8,120 nucleotides of DNA, from positions 1 through 8,120 of the forward strand of contig JALWHA010000270.1 of the NCBI GenBank assembly GCA_027038695.1, given 5' to 3'. Numbering within the stretch: the stretch's first letter is position 1; every line of letters begins with the position of its first letter. Below the pieces are notes generated by a model that worked only from the letters and a program-made list of their open reading frames with translations, made no database searches and had not been told where the DNA came from. Both the position numbers and the translations under genes were made by a program. This DNA comes from Acidobacteriota bacterium (lineage in GTDB: Bacteria > Acidobacteriota > Holophagae > Thermotomaculales > Thermotomaculaceae). Below are positions 6,064 through 8,120 of the stretch, in pieces.

Positions 6064-6869
6064 ATTACGACCGTCTCTAAAAATCCGGTAATTAACTTAC
6101 CAAAATGATACTTCACTTTTTCCGTTGTTTCAAGTACTTCCTTATGGGATAGCGGATTGGGTGACACTCCCGCTGCAAGGTTAGTTATGCAGGATACTCC
6201 CGCCACATTTAATCCCGCATGCCTTGCAGCGATAACTTCAGGCACCGTTGACATGCCGACTGCGTCCGCTCCGAGTATTCGGAACATTTTTATCTCTGAG
6301 GGGGTTTCATAACTGGGGCCTGTTAAAGCCGCGTAAACTCCGCTTTGCAGGTCTATCCCGAGTTTGTCCCCTATCTCAAACATAAGTTTGCGAAGTTCCG
6401 GGTTGTAAGCGTCTGTCATGTCCGGGAACCTCGGTCCAAAGATGTCGTAGTTTTTTCCGATTAACGGGTTAGTCCCCATAAGGTTTAAATGGTCTTTTAT
6501 AACCATTAAGTCTCCCGGAGTAAAATCAGGGTTTATCCCCCCCGCGGCATTTGTTACAAGGTAGGTTTTTGCTCCTAATAGTTTTGCTATCCTCGGAAAA
6601 ACAACCACTTCTTTCATTGAATAGCCTTCATAGTAATGAAACCTTCCCTGGAAAAAAAGAACATTGTTTTCCCCGATTTTTGAAAGAACCATCTTCCCGC
6701 TATGGCCTTCAACCGTAGGTTTCGGGAATCCTTTTATTTCCCCGTATGTGACGGTTTTCCCATCAACTTCATCGGCTAAAAAACCTAATCCGGAGCCTAA
6801 AACAACAGCTAAGTCAATATTGTCTATTCCCTTTCTTTTTATCTGTTCCGCAAGGTTTATGTAATCCAT
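6060..6869 (-). CDS. Purine nucleoside phosphorylase, trimeric (PunA/mammalian-type)
   Basis: The enzyme splits inosine, guanosine and their deoxy forms with phosphate into the base and (deoxy)ribose-1-phosphate. At 269 residues it has the usual length. Motifs in order: VLGSGLG (23-29, phosphate-binding S26), EGHSGK (54-59), GRFHYYEG (75-82; R76 and H78), and TNAAGGI (106-112). They are followed by YAALTGPSYETPSE (179-192; E188), GMSTVPEV (205-212; M206), TNLAAG (229-234; N230) and H242. E188 with N230 indicates specificity for 6-oxopurines and argues against methylthioadenosine phosphorylase, which carries an Asp-containing motif at that site. The ATG has a strong AAGGAGG ribosome site and starts 13 bases after the nucleoside transporter. 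Its product presumably feeds purine bases and pentose phosphate from imported nucleosides into metabolism. Confidence 0.97.
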   Translation of the reverse strand: MDYINLAEQIKRKGIDNIDLAVVLGSGLGFLADEVDGKTVTYGEIKGFPKPTVEGHSGKMVLSKIGENNVLFFQGRFHYYEGYSMKEVVVFPRIAKLLGAKTYLVTNAAGGINPDFTPGDLMVIKDHLNLMGTNPLIGKNYDIFGPRFPDMTDAYNPELRKLMFEIGDKLGIDLQSGVYAALTGPSYETPSEIKMFRILGADAVGMSTVPEVIAARHAGLNVAGVSCITNLAAGVSPNPLSHKEVLETTEKVKYHFGKLITGFLETVVI

Positions 6870-6873
6870 AATT

Positions 6874-6880
6874 CCTCCTT
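6874..6880 (-). promoter_or_regulatory. Strong ribosome binding site of the purine nucleoside phosphorylase gene
   Basis: The minus strand reads AAGGAGG with AATT between it and the ATG at 6869-6867. It is the best Shine-Dalgarno match in the window and lies in the 13-base gap after the transporter stop, fixing the phosphorylase start. Confidence 0.75.
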
Positions 6881-6882
6881 CT

Positions 6883-8106
6883 TTAAATCAAAATTCCCGC
6901 GATACATGCGGTGATCCACGATGCAAGAGCACCGCCTATCATTGTTTTTAATCCTATCTTAGCAAGGTCTTTTTTTCTGTCAGGCGCAAGTCCTCCTATA
7001 CCTCCTATCTGTATGGCGATTGAAGAGAAATTTGCAAATCCGCATAAAGCGTAAGTTGCAAGTATTACGCTGCGCTGACTTAAGGTGTGGGTGTGGATCA
7101 TCTTTCCCAATTCAAGGTATGCGACAAATTCGTTAATAGAGATCTTGGTTCCGAGAAGGTAGCCGAACTTAGCGCAGTCCTGTAACGGCACTCCCATTGC
7201 CACAGCGAATGGGTAGAATACATAGCCTAACACTATTTTCAAGGACAGTCCGAATACCCCTAATAATGCATCAGCAAGAGCGATTAAGGCGATAAAAGCG
7301 ATTAACATAGCGGCGATATTCAGCGCGAGTTTCATACCCGTAGTCGCACCCTCGCTTGCCGCTTCAATGATATTGGAGGTTGTGATAGGAATGTCAACCT
7401 GTTTTAAATCAAGTGTTTTTGGCTCTTTTGTTTCGGGGTAGATTATCTTTGCTATAACAACAGCCGCAGGTGCTGACATTATGCTTGCGGCAACAAGGTG
7501 CCCCGCGCTCACCCCGAAACTGACGTAGGCTACTAAAACAGAGCCTGCAATCGTGGCAAAACCGCCTACCATTAAAGTGGCAAGTTCCGATATTGTCATA
7601 TCTTTTACGTAAGGAGCAATAACCAAGGGTGCTTCAGTTTGGCCTACAAAAGAGTTTGCCGCCACCGCCATACTTTCCGCTCCCGATATCTTCATTGTTT
7701 TTTGCATTACCCATGCCATTCCTTTAACGACTTTTTGCATAATCTTTAGGTGGTAGAGTATTGACATGATTGAAGAAAAGAATATTACCGTGGGCAATAC
7801 CTGAAAGGCGAATATAAACCCTACGCTTTTATCCTTCTGGTTTGCAAGTTTCCCGAAAACAAAGGTTGCACCCTTGATTGAGAAATCCATTAGTTTTGAA
7901 ACATAGATTTCAACGTATTGGAAGGCTTCTCTTCCCCCGGTTGTTTTTAAAATCAAAACCGCAAATACGAATTGCAATAGTATTCCCCCTAATACAGGTT
8001 TATACTTAATATGTTTTTTTTCTTCAGAGAGCAGAAACGCAATGAAGAGCATAAAAAAAATTCCTAAAAATAAATACAAAATTTTATGATTTAGTAATAA
8101 AAACAA
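6883..8106 (-). CDS. Concentrative nucleoside transporter (CNT/NupC family), N-terminus uncertain
   Basis: This is an inner-membrane, cation-coupled nucleoside importer of the CNT family. About 407 residues are visible, mostly hydrophobic, with family-typical length. The nucleoside-binding motif GQTEAPLV is at 155-162, NEFVA (N325-E326) comes later, and CGFANFSSIAIQIGG (355-369) supplies N359 and S362. By recall of the Vibrio cholerae CNT structure, N151, V154, T185 and I186 fall at its sodium-site positions, so sodium coupling is plausible. The listed start is a TTG at 8106-8104 preceded only by a T-run on the coding strand, without a ribosome site, and the frame stays open to base 8120. The true start may therefore lie outside the window. 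The first ATG, at residue 19 (8052-8050), has AGGA nine bases upstream but would cut the first membrane segment. The downstream neighbours are salvage enzymes, consistent with import of nucleosides for phosphorolysis and deamination. Confidence 0.93.
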   Translation of the reverse strand: MFLLLNHKILYLFLGIFFMLFIAFLLSEEKKHIKYKPVLGGILLQFVFAVLILKTTGGREAFQYVEIYVSKLMDFSIKGATFVFGKLANQKDKSVGFIFAFQVLPTVIFFSSIMSILYHLKIMQKVVKGMAWVMQKTMKISGAESMAVAANSFVGQTEAPLVIAPYVKDMTISELATLMVGGFATIAGSVLVAYVSFGVSAGHLVAASIMSAPAAVVIAKIIYPETKEPKTLDLKQVDIPITTSNIIEAASEGATTGMKLALNIAAMLIAFIALIALADALLGVFGLSLKIVLGYVFYPFAVAMGVPLQDCAKFGYLLGTKISINEFVAYLELGKMIHTHTLSQRSVILATYALCGFANFSSIAIQIGGIGGLAPDRKKDLAKIGLKTMIGGALASWITACIAGILI

Positions 8107-8120
8107 AAAAAAAAAAAAAA
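8105..8120. repeat. Homopolymer A16 at the right edge of the window
   Basis: The window ends in 16 consecutive A residues after a single C at 8104 and four further A residues. On the coding strand this is a T-run abutting the transporter reading frame. It may be a genuine AT-rich upstream region, the T-tract of a terminator belonging to an unseen upstream gene, or an assembly-end artefact. The sequence alone cannot decide. Confidence 0.7.

Noticed and set aside
6060..6869. Methylthioadenosine phosphorylase as an alternative to purine nucleoside phosphorylase
   Set aside because: The base-binding site has Glu (E188) and Asn (N230 in TNLAAG), typical of 6-oxopurine enzymes, not the Asp motif of the methylthioadenosine enzymes.

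Overview
The window is AT-rich, and every gene I can support lies on the minus strand, so transcription runs from base 8120 towards base 1. In that order the genes are: a concentrative nucleoside transporter (nupC type), a trimeric purine nucleoside phosphorylase, a cytidine deaminase (cdd), a zinc-ribbon plus FHA-domain protein, D-alanine--D-alanine ligase (ddl), the 16S rRNA methyltransferase RsmG, a soluble PAS histidine kinase, an NtrC-type sigma-54 response regulator, and an incomplete FrzS-like pseudo-receiver/coiled-coil protein that runs off base 1. Coding density is almost total: the largest gap is 30 bases. There are no rRNAs, tRNAs, mobile elements, CRISPR arrays or convincing terminators.

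The organism looks like a free-living bacterium with a peptidoglycan wall and sigma-54-dependent regulation. A zinc-ribbon/FHA signalling protein, a soluble PAS kinase, an NtrC-type regulator and a FrzS-like receiver together recall the former Deltaproteobacteria, Acidobacteriota and related deep-branching Gram-negative phyla. That placement is inference from gene content; no phylogenetic marker was compared.

Region by region: bases 5662-8120 form a nucleoside uptake and salvage cassette (import, purine nucleoside phosphorolysis, cytidine deamination). Bases 3557-5665 hold three unrelated functions (FHA adaptor, cell-wall precursor synthesis, ribosomal RNA methylation). Bases 1-3560 hold a phosphorelay module of kinase, sigma-54 activator and an atypical receiver.

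The nine genes are linked by short junctions: 13 bases, four ATGA overlaps, one 8-base overlap, one 30-base gap and one TAATG overlap. They are therefore probably one transcript with extensive translational coupling. The most interesting item is the last gene. Its receiver domain has asparagine where the phosphorylated aspartate should be, and it carries a sequence signature I associate with the Myxococcus motility protein FrzS. I see no evidence for a wholly new defence or mobile system; the novelty lies in the combination and in this pseudo-receiver.
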